Below, piece by piece: positions 15,673 to 23,682 of a stretch of 33,826 bases of DNA. This DNA is from Alphaproteobacteria bacterium (lineage in GTDB: Bacteria > Pseudomonadota > Alphaproteobacteria > RF32 > CAG-239). The stretch is from NCBI GenBank assembly GCA_017939155.1, contig JAGAZZ010000031.1, positions 1-33,826 on the forward strand, in the 5' to 3' direction. The notes under the pieces were generated by a model. That model saw only the letters and a program-made list of their open reading frames with translations. It had not been told where the DNA came from and did not search any database. How positions within the stretch are numbered: the first letter of the stretch is position 1; each line of letters begins with the position of its first letter. A program made the position numbers and the translations under genes.

Positions 15673-17322
15673 ATGGTAGAAGAAGCAAAAAAGACAGCAA
15701 CGGGAGGGACTTCTTCAAACTTTGAAGAAGAAGGCGGTGCCGCACAACCTAAAAAAGCGAATTTGTTTGACACTTTGTTTGCAAACAATAATAAGCTTTT
15801 GACGGTTAACGGCTCTGAATTTGCTATTTCTAACGAAACCAGACGATTACTGGCATTATTTTCTGATGGAACATATTTAGTTTCAAAAGACAATCGGTTT
15901 GATGGTGCGGTTTATAACTTTGAAGCCTATGTTAAAAGACGTAAAATTCCGATTAAAGCCCCTATTTATGTGACGTTAAATGAGATTTCGGCTATTTACG
16001 CGTACGCGGAACGTGGTGGCGGTACTGTTGATGTATCTGCTGAAGAAGCCGAAGATATGCAGATGATGATTGACTTCATCAATATTATTCAACGTGCATC
16101 TCAAAAGAAAGTTTCCGATATTCACGTTATTGTCGGTTCATCCTCAACTGTTTTGTTTCGTGAAAACGGTATTATGGTTAAACAGAACGAATATGGCGGC
16201 GAATGGGGTGAAGCTTTTGTTCGTGCCGTTTTTGCTTCGGCCGATATTTCCGACTCGAACTATTCGCAAAATGAATTTCAAGGCGCGCAAAAGTTAGGTG
16301 CTACGCCGCTTCGTGGTTCTAATGGTAAATTAATGTTACCGCATAATGTGCTAGCTATCCGTTTGCAATTTAACCCGATTGCGTTCGGGTCACAATATTT
16401 GGTTATGCGTCTTTTGTATGCGGATGATAATCCGGAAGGAAGCTCTGACTTACGTTCATTAGGTTTAGGTTCGTATGAAGAAAACCTATTTTATAAAATG
16501 CGTTGTATGGCGGTTGGATTAAATGTTGTGGCAGGTCCTACCGGTTCCGGTAAGTCAACGACATTGCAACGTAATATGATTAAACTTTTGCAAGAAAAAA
16601 ACTATCAAATTAACCTATTAACTGTGGAAGACCCGCCGGAGTATCCTATTCCGGGTGCGCGTCAAATGCCTGTAACGAATGCTAACACGGAAGAAGAAAA
16701 AAATGAACAATTTACAAAGGCTTTGTCCGCTGCACTCCGTTCCGACCCGGATGTTATTCTGGTGGGTGAAACGCGTTCTTTGTCAACGGCGGAGTTAGTA
16801 TTTAAAGGTGCGCTTTCCGGTCACGGCGTATGGACAACTTTGCACGCCAACTCAGCGCCGGCAATTGTTACCCGTTTACGTGATATGGGCGTTCAACCTT
16901 ATTTGTTAAATGACCCTGAATTGGTTAAAGGATTAGTTTCGCAACGTTTGTTTAGAAAGTTATGCCCGGAATGCCGTCAATCCATTAAAACAAAAGAAGG
17001 GACACCCGAATTTGAACGTTTACGCAACGCACTTGGCGATTATGGAATCGATAATGTTTTTGTCAGCGGTCCCGGATGCAAGGCCTGTGGCTATAAAGGT
17101 TTTAAGGGCAGAATGGCTGTCGATGAGATTATTATGCCTGACTCTCGTTTTCTTAATCTTTTGATTAATAATGAAACAGCAAAAGCTATTGACTATTGGG
17201 TTAGTGAATTAAACGGTCGCCCACTTAAAGATGCAGCTATCGAACGTATGATTAAAGGACAAATTGATATGGATGAAGTTGAACGTTGGTGCGGCTTAAT
17301 TGACCAACGTCCGGTATACTAG
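15673..17322 (+). CDS. pilQ: Type IVb pilus assembly ATPase (PilQ/GspE/PilB family)
   Basis: 549 residues. Walker A GPTGSGKST lies at residues 288-296, the Asp box (TVEDPPEYPI) near 320, Walker B DVILVGE at 360-366, and a His box (TTLHANSAPA) near 390. A C-terminal zinc site of two CxxC pairs (Cys431/434 and Cys469/472) is typical of assembly ATPases such as PilB, GspE and R64 PilQ. The protein drives pilus extension from the cytoplasmic side of the platform. The start at 15673 follows a modest AGG ribosome site; the gap to the PilP-like gene is 28 nt. All catalytic motifs appear intact. Confidence 0.9.
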   Translation: MVEEAKKTATGGTSSNFEEEGGAAQPKKANLFDTLFANNNKLLTVNGSEFAISNETRRLLALFSDGTYLVSKDNRFDGAVYNFEAYVKRRKIPIKAPIYVTLNEISAIYAYAERGGGTVDVSAEEAEDMQMMIDFINIIQRASQKKVSDIHVIVGSSSTVLFRENGIMVKQNEYGGEWGEAFVRAVFASADISDSNYSQNEFQGAQKLGATPLRGSNGKLMLPHNVLAIRLQFNPIAFGSQYLVMRLLYADDNPEGSSDLRSLGLGSYEENLFYKMRCMAVGLNVVAGPTGSGKSTTLQRNMIKLLQEKNYQINLLTVEDPPEYPIPGARQMPVTNANTEEEKNEQFTKALSAALRSDPDVILVGETRSLSTAELVFKGALSGHGVWTTLHANSAPAIVTRLRDMGVQPYLLNDPELVKGLVSQRLFRKLCPECRQSIKTKEGTPEFERLRNALGDYGIDNVFVSGPGCKACGYKGFKGRMAVDEIIMPDSRFLNLLINNETAKAIDYWVSELNGRPLKDAAIERMIKGQIDMDEVERWCGLIDQRPVY

Positions 17323-17332
17323 AGGTGTTGCC

Positions 17333-18454
17333 ATGGTAAAAAAAGACGAAAGTTCTAAATCTTCATTTAATAAAGCAATGAAATCTTTGGGAGCGCTTGA
17401 AGTTTCATTTGCAAAATTCAGAGTTGGTATGGCTGGCAAAGCTAGATTAAAGGTTTACAAAAAGCTGGCTTCGCTTTTAAGAAACAGATTCTCTTTGATG
17501 AACGCGCTTGACATTATGTACGGCAGTATCACCGATAACGGTAAGAAGACCGGAGAACCGATGGCTATTGCTATTGCCTCTTGGGGTAAAGCTTTGCAAA
17601 ACGGTTATGCTTTTTCAGATGCGTTAAAGGGGTGGGCTCCGAGCCGCGAAAGGTTAATGCTTTCTGTTGGTGATATGAGTGACCTTGAAAGTGCACTTTT
17701 AAACCTTATCAGAGTTGCAGAAGGAACCGATAAGATGTTAAAGCCGATTATCGGGGCTATTGCTTATCCGTCCTTTCTGCTCTTGATGTCTGTGTTGGTT
17801 ATTTGGGCTATCGGTGCGTACATGGTACCACCGATGGAAGATGCTGCTCCAAACGCAAGATGGACAGGTTCTGCAAAAGATTTGGTTGGCGTTTCACACT
17901 GGATTAAAGAAAATTGGCTAGTGGCGTTTTTGTTTTTTCCGGTATTATTTACGGTTATTTATGCGACTATCGGTATATGGACAGGTCCTACGCGCAGAGC
18001 AATTGATGATTGCCCGCCGTGGTCTCTTTATAAGATGTTTATGGGTATTACCTGGTTGCTTTCTTTGTCTGCTTTGATTAAAGGCGGCGTACCAATTTCT
18101 GTTGCTTTAGCGTCTTTAAGAAAAGACTCTAACCGTTATTTGCAAGAGAGAATCGACCGTGCGATGGATTTTATTAAAAATGGTGATAACCTTGGTGAGG
18201 CCTTATCAAAATCTAAGATGAACTTTCCAGATAAAGAGATTGTTGCCGATTTAAGAATTTATGCTGAGTTAGATAACTTTGAAGAAGCTTTGGACAAGCT
18301 TGCAAATGACTGGCTTGACGAATCAGCAGAAGCGGTTGAAGCAAAAGCTTCTATTTTGAACATGGTAGCGATGTTCGCAATTTCCGGTATTATTGCTTGG
18401 GCGGTGTTCGGCGTATTTGAGATGCAAGACCAAATTACAAGTGCAATGGGATAG
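17333..18454 (+). CDS. pilR: Type IVb pilus inner-membrane platform protein (PilR/GspF family)
   Basis: ATG 17333 with AGAGGTG seven nt upstream is preferred over a TTG at 17300 inside the ATPase gene; the gap is 10 nt. The product is 373 residues with two GspF-type cytoplasmic domains. The first (about residues 35-140, including KARLKVYKKLASLLRN and the Gly-x-Ala-x-Ser-Asp-Ala pattern) and the second (about 230-340, TWLLSLSALIKGGVPI) are separated by membrane helices near 143-170 and 194-220, with a last helix near 340-360. GspF/PilC/PilR proteins form the inner-membrane platform on which the ATPase acts. It follows the ATPase gene, as in R64 pil and Vibrio tcp clusters. Confidence 0.88.
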   Translation: MVKKDESSKSSFNKAMKSLGALEVSFAKFRVGMAGKARLKVYKKLASLLRNRFSLMNALDIMYGSITDNGKKTGEPMAIAIASWGKALQNGYAFSDALKGWAPSRERLMLSVGDMSDLESALLNLIRVAEGTDKMLKPIIGAIAYPSFLLLMSVLVIWAIGAYMVPPMEDAAPNARWTGSAKDLVGVSHWIKENWLVAFLFFPVLFTVIYATIGIWTGPTRRAIDDCPPWSLYKMFMGITWLLSLSALIKGGVPISVALASLRKDSNRYLQERIDRAMDFIKNGDNLGEALSKSKMNFPDKEIVADLRIYAELDNFEEALDKLANDWLDESAEAVEAKASILNMVAMFAISGIIAWAVFGVFEMQDQITSAMG

Positions 18455-18458
18455 TTTT

Positions 18459-19130
18459 ATGCAGATTAAGTTTGAGTTTGACAAAGATAAGATTTTATCC
18501 TTTTTAGTACGCTTTAAACAAAAGTTATCTGTTTTATGCGGTAATATTTTGGATTGGTCAGAAAAAAAACTTTTCGCTATAAAACCTGTTTTTAGAGAGC
18601 ATAAAGAAACTTTTTTGAAGGCGTTGCTTCCTTTACTGATTATTTTTATCGGATTTTATTCTTGTTCTTTAAGGCAAAAAAATATTGCGCAAAATATTTC
18701 CGAGTTATTCAAGATAGCTGATGAAATTCGTGAATATTATCTTGATAAGCCTGATTATTGGGGACTATCGACTGAATTTGCAGCGAAAAAACAGCTAATT
18801 GATACAAAATTTATTAGTGATGATAAAATTGTTTTAAGTAGCGGTAGTGAAATTTTCATAGGCGACGGGGAGAAAGCTGATGTTCTAATGCCTTCTTCGC
18901 AGACTTTTGATATTTCTCTTCGCCACTTAAATAAAGCGGAATGTATAGCTTATTCTGAAGCTAAATTTTCAGAAGAAAGGCTTTTGGAAATTATGCGTAT
19001 AATAATTGTCAACGAATCCGGACACTATGCGTTTGAGTGGGGTGGTGAACATCCGTTACCAATTCAAAAATACGCGGCAAAAGATTTATGCCAAGACGGC
19101 AACAATACGTTTATTTGGTCTATTAAATAA
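18459..19130 (+). CDS. Type IVb pilin-like protein without a prepilin cleavage site
   Basis: 223 residues from ATG 18459, four nt after the platform gene stop. An N-terminal cytoplasmic segment of about 50 residues precedes one membrane helix (about residues 53-69). After it comes a helical segment (ISELFKIADEIREYY), a WGLS turn, and a C-terminal part with FDISLRHLNKAEC (Cys162) and AKDLCQDGNNTFIW (Cys211). The spacing and surroundings of these two Cys resemble the disulfide-bonded D region of type IVb pilins such as R64 PilS. However, no Gly followed by a hydrophobic-Glu5 motif precedes the helix, so prepilin peptidase processing is not expected. It may be a fixed pilin-like anchor or adaptor. 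Confidence 0.6.
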   Translation: MQIKFEFDKDKILSFLVRFKQKLSVLCGNILDWSEKKLFAIKPVFREHKETFLKALLPLLIIFIGFYSCSLRQKNIAQNISELFKIADEIREYYLDKPDYWGLSTEFAAKKQLIDTKFISDDKIVLSSGSEIFIGDGEKADVLMPSSQTFDISLRHLNKAECIAYSEAKFSEERLLEIMRIIIVNESGHYAFEWGGEHPLPIQKYAAKDLCQDGNNTFIWSIK

Positions 19131-19132
19131 GC

Positions 19133-20089
19133 TTAAAATAACGATATACCTTGAGCTAATTTAATGGCTTGGCTTTCTATTGGGGTGGCCAAATTCAGCT
19201 TAGTGCTACGGATAATTGAGCGCACTTGACAGCCTTTATTTAAATCAGGATTGGCAAACAATGTTTCTATAACTGGATGACGGTTTGTTAGTGTACCGAC
19301 CAAATCCTGCTTAACAATTCCTAATATACCGCGAGAAAGAATATCGTATGCAGAAGCTTCACTCATATTATAGGCTGCATATTTAACAAGAGATGAAAAC
19401 GCATCAGTTATCGAGCTAGCGTGAATTGTACTTAAAACAAGATGACCGGAAATAGCCGCGCGCAAACATTGTTGCGCAGCTTCCGGTGTTCTTATCTCAC
19501 CGATTAAAATATAACGAGGGTGTGAACGCAACGCTGATTTTAACGGGGCGCCCCAATTATCATCTATAACTTCAGTTTGTTTGCATACACCAATTGAACC
19601 GTTAAAAGCTGTATATTCTCCCTCTAAAGGCATTTCAGCAGGGTCTTCAATAGTATAGGCAAAACCTCCTTCTAACTTTAAATATTCAGCTAATAGCGCA
19701 GATATGGCTGTTGTTTTTCCAGAACCGGTAGAACCTGCCCAAATAATTAATCCGCTATAAGAAGATAATGTGAGCATATATTGCACAAAACGGTAATCAA
19801 ACCCGAGATTGTAAATACTCGGCACCTCATTCGGCTGGCGACGCAAGCTATACATAGGTCCTCCGAGCGTTATAATATATTCGCAACGGAAAAATGTTCC
19901 GTTATAACATATCGAATATGAGTTTTCTTTATGCTGAACGCTCATCAGCGTATTGTAAAATTCTTCTTTATCAGACGGAACGACCTTTTTTAAGCTATTG
20001 ACATATCTTTCATCGGTTATAAAAAAATCACAATTTCTATCAATATAGAGGTCAGAAAAATTATAATCAAGAAGTGCTATTTTATTCAT
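19133..20089 (-). CDS. PilT/DotB-like secretion ATPase
   Basis: 318 residues. Walker A GSTGSGKTT is at residues 119-127, the Asp box (YTIEDPAEMPLEG) at about 145-157, Walker B RYILIGE at 192-198 and a His box (GHLVLSTIHAS) at about 215-224. No CxxC zinc pairs are present, which points to the PilT/DotB/TraJ branch rather than to assembly ATPases. Such proteins retract pili or energise type IVB secretion as hexamers. Its ATG overlaps the stop of the F0 b-subunit gene as TAATG, so it is the last gene of the ATP synthase operon. It converges on the pilus operon with only 2 nt between stops. PilT and DotB cannot be separated by eye. Confidence 0.85.
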   Translation of the reverse strand: MNKIALLDYNFSDLYIDRNCDFFITDERYVNSLKKVVPSDKEEFYNTLMSVQHKENSYSICYNGTFFRCEYIITLGGPMYSLRRQPNEVPSIYNLGFDYRFVQYMLTLSSYSGLIIWAGSTGSGKTTAISALLAEYLKLEGGFAYTIEDPAEMPLEGEYTAFNGSIGVCKQTEVIDDNWGAPLKSALRSHPRYILIGEIRTPEAAQQCLRAAISGHLVLSTIHASSITDAFSSLVKYAAYNMSEASAYDILSRGILGIVKQDLVGTLTNRHPVIETLFANPDLNKGCQVRSIIRSTKLNLATPIESQAIKLAQGISLF

Positions 20090-20634
20090 TACTTTTTACC
20101 CATATTCAGTTTTTTAAGATTATCAATTGACGCATCTATGAGCTTCTCGTGATTTTTCGGAGTTAAATTTTCTTTGATAACCGTATATAAAATTTCCATT
20201 GTTTTTTGGCTGACTTTAGTTTTTATTTCCGTATTAATTTGATTAAATGCCAACTCCATTCTAGCCTCAGCTTCAGCTTGTTTTTGTTTTAACATTTGGT
20301 TGAGTTCGCGGGTTCTAAGGTCTTTATTTTCGCTGATAATATTTTCTTGCTCAGTCACAATCTGTGCAACTTCATCATCTGTTTGGGCAAATTTACGTTC
20401 ATAGTCAGCATAGAGTTTTTGAGCTTCAAGTTTTAAATCTTCTGCTTTTTTCAATTCATCTTTTATTCGGGTAATTCTTTTAGCGGTCATTTGACCGATT
20501 ACCTTCACTATAGGAGAAAATAGAGCGATACAGACTAAAACAAAGGCCGCACCTACCCAAAATTCCGCGCTCTGATAAAAGGCTTCTTCATGCGCCGTAA
20601 CTGTTTTAGCAATTTCTGGAATATTTGAAACCAT
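20089..20634 (-). CDS. atpF: ATP synthase F0 subunit b
   Basis: 181 residues: one membrane helix at about residues 24-45 followed by a long, charged helical stalk (KKAEDLKLEAQKLYADYERKF and onward), as in F0 b subunits, the peripheral stalk of F1F0 ATP synthase. The gene lies 3 nt after the b' gene, the standard alphaproteobacterial pairing. Its stop overlaps the start of the PilT/DotB-like ATPase. Confidence 0.88.
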   Translation of the reverse strand: MVSNIPEIAKTVTAHEEAFYQSAEFWVGAAFVLVCIALFSPIVKVIGQMTAKRITRIKDELKKAEDLKLEAQKLYADYERKFAQTDDEVAQIVTEQENIISENKDLRTRELNQMLKQKQAEAEARMELAFNQINTEIKTKVSQKTMEILYTVIKENLTPKNHEKLIDASIDNLKKLNMGKK

Positions 20635-20637
20635 AAA

Positions 20638-21117
20638 TTATTTCCTTTTGGTGGTTATTTTCTTGTTTACCATATTTTTGGGAAAGTCTATGTCTAACTT
20701 TGATAAAATTACACAAGCGGCACTTTCAGCCATTGCTTCAATATCTTTCATTGTTTCGGCACGTTCTTCTTGCAGACGGGCTTCATTTTCTTGAATCTTC
20801 TGATTTAGCTGTTGATTGATTTCCTCTTGCTTTTGCGAAATATAATCTTTCAGAGCTTTTTCCTCAAGTGCAATTTGTTCGGCTGCTTTTGTTTTTGCCG
20901 CAGCCAACGTTTCTTCATAACGATTAAGCGAAGCTAACGCTTTTTTATTAAACTCATCGGCTTTTAATATAAAATCGTTATACTTACGTTTTCTTGCTTC
21001 AACTGTTTCTGCAATTTTGGGAATAATGACCTTTGCCATCACAAGCCAAAAGCAGAAAAAAGTCGTAAACAACCAAAAAATCTGCGTTATATAAGTTGAT
21101 GTTTCAAGCTGCGGCAT
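20638..21117 (-). CDS. atpG: ATP synthase F0 subunit b'
   Basis: 159 residues. A membrane helix at about residues 12-32 (IFWLFTTFFCFWLVM) is followed by the ARKRKYNDFI and later E/A/Q-rich stalk characteristic of b' subunits, which pair with b in alphaproteobacteria and photosynthetic bacteria. It sits 17 nt after atpE and just before the b gene. The symbol atpG (also atpF2 or atpX) is used variably for b'. Confidence 0.87.
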   Translation of the reverse strand: MPQLETSTYITQIFWLFTTFFCFWLVMAKVIIPKIAETVEARKRKYNDFILKADEFNKKALASLNRYEETLAAAKTKAAEQIALEEKALKDYISQKQEEINQQLNQKIQENEARLQEERAETMKDIEAMAESAACVILSKLDIDFPKNMVNKKITTKRK

Positions 21118-21134
21118 AAAATATTTTATCCTTA

Positions 21135-21368
21135 TTATTTAATCATCATAATAGCAACAACCAACGCATACAATGCAATTGCTTCGATTGTACCGGCGGC
21201 AACGTAACCTAAAGACTGAACATCTTTTTTGACTTGCGGATTACGACCGATTGTTTCAATCAGTACACTCCATACCTTTGCCAAGCCCCATGCGGAAACA
21301 GTCATTGACAAAGCGCAAATACCTACGCCGATATACATCAACGCATCTGAACTAACAATATTTTCCAT
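21135..21368 (-). CDS. atpE: ATP synthase F0 subunit c
   Basis: 77 residues with two membrane helices joined by the polar loop GRNPQ (residues 41-45), a c-subunit hallmark. The proton-carrying acid is Glu62 in the second helix (GTIEAIALYALVV). The c ring turns as protons pass the a subunit. Spacing is 26 nt from atpB and 17 nt to b'. Nothing suggests sodium specificity beyond doubt. Confidence 0.95.
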   Translation of the reverse strand: MENIVSSDALMYIGVGICALSMTVSAWGLAKVWSVLIETIGRNPQVKKDVQSLGYVAAGTIEAIALYALVVAIMMIK

Positions 21369-21394
21369 TTTATTTCCTTTCCTTAAGTTTTGAG

Positions 21395-22120
21395 TTAATG
21401 ACTATGTATCGCATCGCTTAAATAGATGCAAGACAAAATTGTATAGATATAAGCCTGCAATATTCCAATAAATATTTCAAAAGCTATAATCAGCCCCGCA
21501 AAAATAAGCGGGATTTCTCCTCCCAAAAGACCTAAAGCGACAACAAAACCGGCAATACTTTTTAACATAATATGACCAACTGTCATATTAGCCACAAGCC
21601 TTATGGTTAAGCTGAAGGGTTTTGAAAGAAGAGATATTATTTCTATCGGAATAATCAACGGAGCAATCGCTAATGGAATCCCTTTGGGGAAGAATGTGCG
21701 CAGATAGCCCCATTTTTTATTTTTAATGCCTACAAAAATATTAATAACCAAAGCCAAGATAGACAAACTGCCAACGGCGGCAATATGCGATGTGAAAGTA
21801 AAGCTGTACGGGAAAAGACCTAACAAGTTTCCAGTTACGATAAACAAAAAGAGCGTAAAAATAAAAGAAAAGTATTTTAACCCCTCTTTGCCTATATTTT
21901 CAGTAATAAGTCTATAAATAAATTCGTAGGCGCTTTCGGGAATACATTGCGCCACGCCGGGAACTAAAGTTCTTTTACGCAGACAAAAGGCAAAAACAAC
22001 AATCACCGTTACTGCTGATATTATCATACATAATGCAGAATTAGTAAAGCTTATGTCATAGCCATTTATATCAAGCGGTAAAAGTCTTTTTATTTCGAAC
22101 TGTTCCATTGGATTGGACAT
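21395..22120 (-). CDS. atpB: ATP synthase F0 subunit a
   Basis: 241 residues, five or so membrane helices. The essential Arg is Arg174 in LTIRLVANM, followed by a Gly-His pair and, in the last helices, Glu215 and Gln222, as expected for the a-subunit proton half-channels. GAGGAAG lies six nt before the ATG. It follows atpI by 3 nt and precedes atpE. Confidence 0.95.
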   Translation of the reverse strand: MSNPMEQFEIKRLLPLDINGYDISFTNSALCMIISAVTVIVVFAFCLRKRTLVPGVAQCIPESAYEFIYRLITENIGKEGLKYFSFIFTLFLFIVTGNLLGLFPYSFTFTSHIAAVGSLSILALVINIFVGIKNKKWGYLRTFFPKGIPLAIAPLIIPIEIISLLSKPFSLTIRLVANMTVGHIMLKSIAGFVVALGLLGGEIPLIFAGLIIAFEIFIGILQAYIYTILSCIYLSDAIHSH

Positions 22121-22123
22121 AGT

Positions 22124-22438
22124 TTACTTCCTCTTTTCATTTTGTTCGTCAATTTTCTTTAGATAGCGGGAGACATTAACCAACCCTGCTATTGACCCGA
22201 ATATGGTGAATGTTAATAGGAAAATAAACTTAAAGTCAAACACTTCATCTAACATATACCCTAATGAAGCCCCGACAACAGTCCCCGAAACAAGTTCAAT
22301 GCCAGCTTGCAGAGCTACGCTCAGATTAGAATAATTCCCTTGTTTTTTTGAAGAGACATCTTCTTTTACCATACCCTCTTTTTTTACGGCTTCTATTTTT
22401 TCATTAAGTTTTTTAATATCTTCGGGAATTTGTGCCAT
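22124..22438 (-). CDS. atpI: ATP synthase accessory protein AtpI
   Basis: 104 residues with a charged N-terminal 35 residues and two hydrophobic segments (about 39-60 and 67-88). The first includes GIELVSGTVVGASLGYMLDE, the typical AtpI / AtpZ pattern with a Gly-x-x-x-Gly-Tyr and Asp. AtpI aids c-ring assembly and possibly Mg import. The start overlaps the DsbA-like stop by 1 nt (TAATG). Confidence 0.85.
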   Translation of the reverse strand: MAQIPEDIKKLNEKIEAVKKEGMVKEDVSSKKQGNYSNLSVALQAGIELVSGTVVGASLGYMLDEVFDFKFIFLLTFTIFGSIAGLVNVSRYLKKIDEQNEKRK

Positions 22439-23157
22439 TATTTTTTTCCTTCCAACCGGGATTCTAAATATTCTTTCAGCTCGTCATAGCTTTGTGAACC
22501 GACAATTAGCTCTTTTTTTCCAAACCCATCAACAATAAAAGACGGCGTTCCCTCTATACCAAAACTTTTAATTGCCGTATCTCGGGACAACAAAATGTCG
22601 CTCGTTAATTTTTTATTATCAGCACAAGCGACCAGCGCTTTTTCCGTCATACCAAAATCTTTAGCATATTTATTAAGTGTTGCTCCGTCTTTTGAAAACA
22701 GCCAATCTTTATTATCATAAAGTTCGGTGATAAACGCTTCAAATTTATCTTCCGGCAAGCAATATGATAATTTTGCGGCACGCATTGAAGTTGCTTCAAG
22801 CGGAAAATGTACAAAAACGAAACGTACTTTCCCCGTTTTTATAAAATCTCTTTTTATTTTAGGTAAAATAAATTTATGAAAATCTCGGCAATGGCTACAA
22901 GCCATGGACGAATAGGCATAAATCGTCAGAGGAGCATTATCATTGCCAAGCGGACGCATCATCTCTTTGCTTAAGATAATATCACCGGTAACTTCATGAG
23001 CAAACTTGCCATCATCTTTTGCATAAGCCTGATTAGAGAGAATCATTGTTTCTCCGGTAAAAACAAATCCTTTAGCCATTAAATATGAATAAGCGCACAC
23101 AATATAAACCGCGCATAACGCCAAAATACGACTAATTCTTTTGACTATGTTCATCAC
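22438..23157 (-). CDS. DsbA-family thiol-disulfide oxidoreductase
   Basis: 239 residues. The start may be the GTG at 23155-23157 or the ATG one codon on; GGAG lies about 9 nt upstream of the GTG. A hydrophobic stretch at about residues 10-28 is a signal or anchor. The thioredoxin-type active site is C87-S-H-C90, followed by an alpha-helical insertion, and a GTPSF cis-Pro loop near residue 197. It should act on disulfides in periplasmic proteins. It lies six nt after the DUF721 gene, a pairing common in alphaproteobacteria. The Cys-containing proteins of the neighbouring pilus and secretion loci are plausible clients, which is inference. Confidence 0.85.
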   Translation of the reverse strand: MMNIVKRISRILALCAVYIVCAYSYLMAKGFVFTGETMILSNQAYAKDDGKFAHEVTGDIILSKEMMRPLGNDNAPLTIYAYSSMACSHCRDFHKFILPKIKRDFIKTGKVRFVFVHFPLEATSMRAAKLSYCLPEDKFEAFITELYDNKDWLFSKDGATLNKYAKDFGMTEKALVACADNKKLTSDILLSRDTAIKSFGIEGTPSFIVDGFGKKELIVGSQSYDELKEYLESRLEGKK

Positions 23158-23163
23158 GTTGTT

Positions 23164-23682
23164 TCACTCCTTTTTATTTTTCATAATATTTTCACCCAAC
23201 TTTATTAAAATTTCCCTTAAATTATCATCTTTTATTGTTTCCGAAAGCTCTGAAAGATATTTTTTTTCATCCTCGCTAAGTTCACGACCTTTTTTCCGAC
23301 ACAAACCTTCTTCTGTTTTTTTTATTTTTATATTTACATTTTGGCTTACGTTTATTTTGTGGACGGCTTTATACCCAAAATACGCATTTATTTTATCTAA
23401 AATATAACGCTCTTTATGTTGAATTTCCAGCGCAAAACCACCTATAGGTACTTCAACATATAGTGTACGGCAATTATCTCTCGGGTTATAATGCGTTTTT
23501 AAAGGATGACAAAACATTGCCATTTCTTTACCTATAATATCCCGCCATTTTAAGATAATGTCGACTTCTACCAAGTCTTCTCCTTTAATGACGCCTTTTA
23601 TTATCGGCACAAAGATACTGCCCAAACTTTCCAGTTCGCAACAATGCGGTTCTTTAGAAAATTGCATTCTAACTTTTTTCAT
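23164..23682 (-). CDS. DUF721/DciA-like protein
   Basis: 172 residues. The core WRDIIGKEMAMFCHPLK, then TLYVEVPIGGFALEIQ and an ILDKINAYFGY helix, matches DUF721. Family members include DciA, which loads the replicative helicase at the origin in many bacteria that lack DnaC. The C-terminal 60 residues are Lys/Glu-rich. The start overlaps the xerD end by 14 nt; a second in-frame ATG at 23667 is possible. Whether the alphaproteobacterial subgroup loads DnaB the same way is assumed, not shown. Confidence 0.8.
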   Translation of the reverse strand: MKKVRMQFSKEPHCCELESLGSIFVPIIKGVIKGEDLVEVDIILKWRDIIGKEMAMFCHPLKTHYNPRDNCRTLYVEVPIGGFALEIQHKERYILDKINAYFGYKAVHKINVSQNVNIKIKKTEEGLCRKKGRELSEDEKKYLSELSETIKDDNLREILIKLGENIMKNKKE

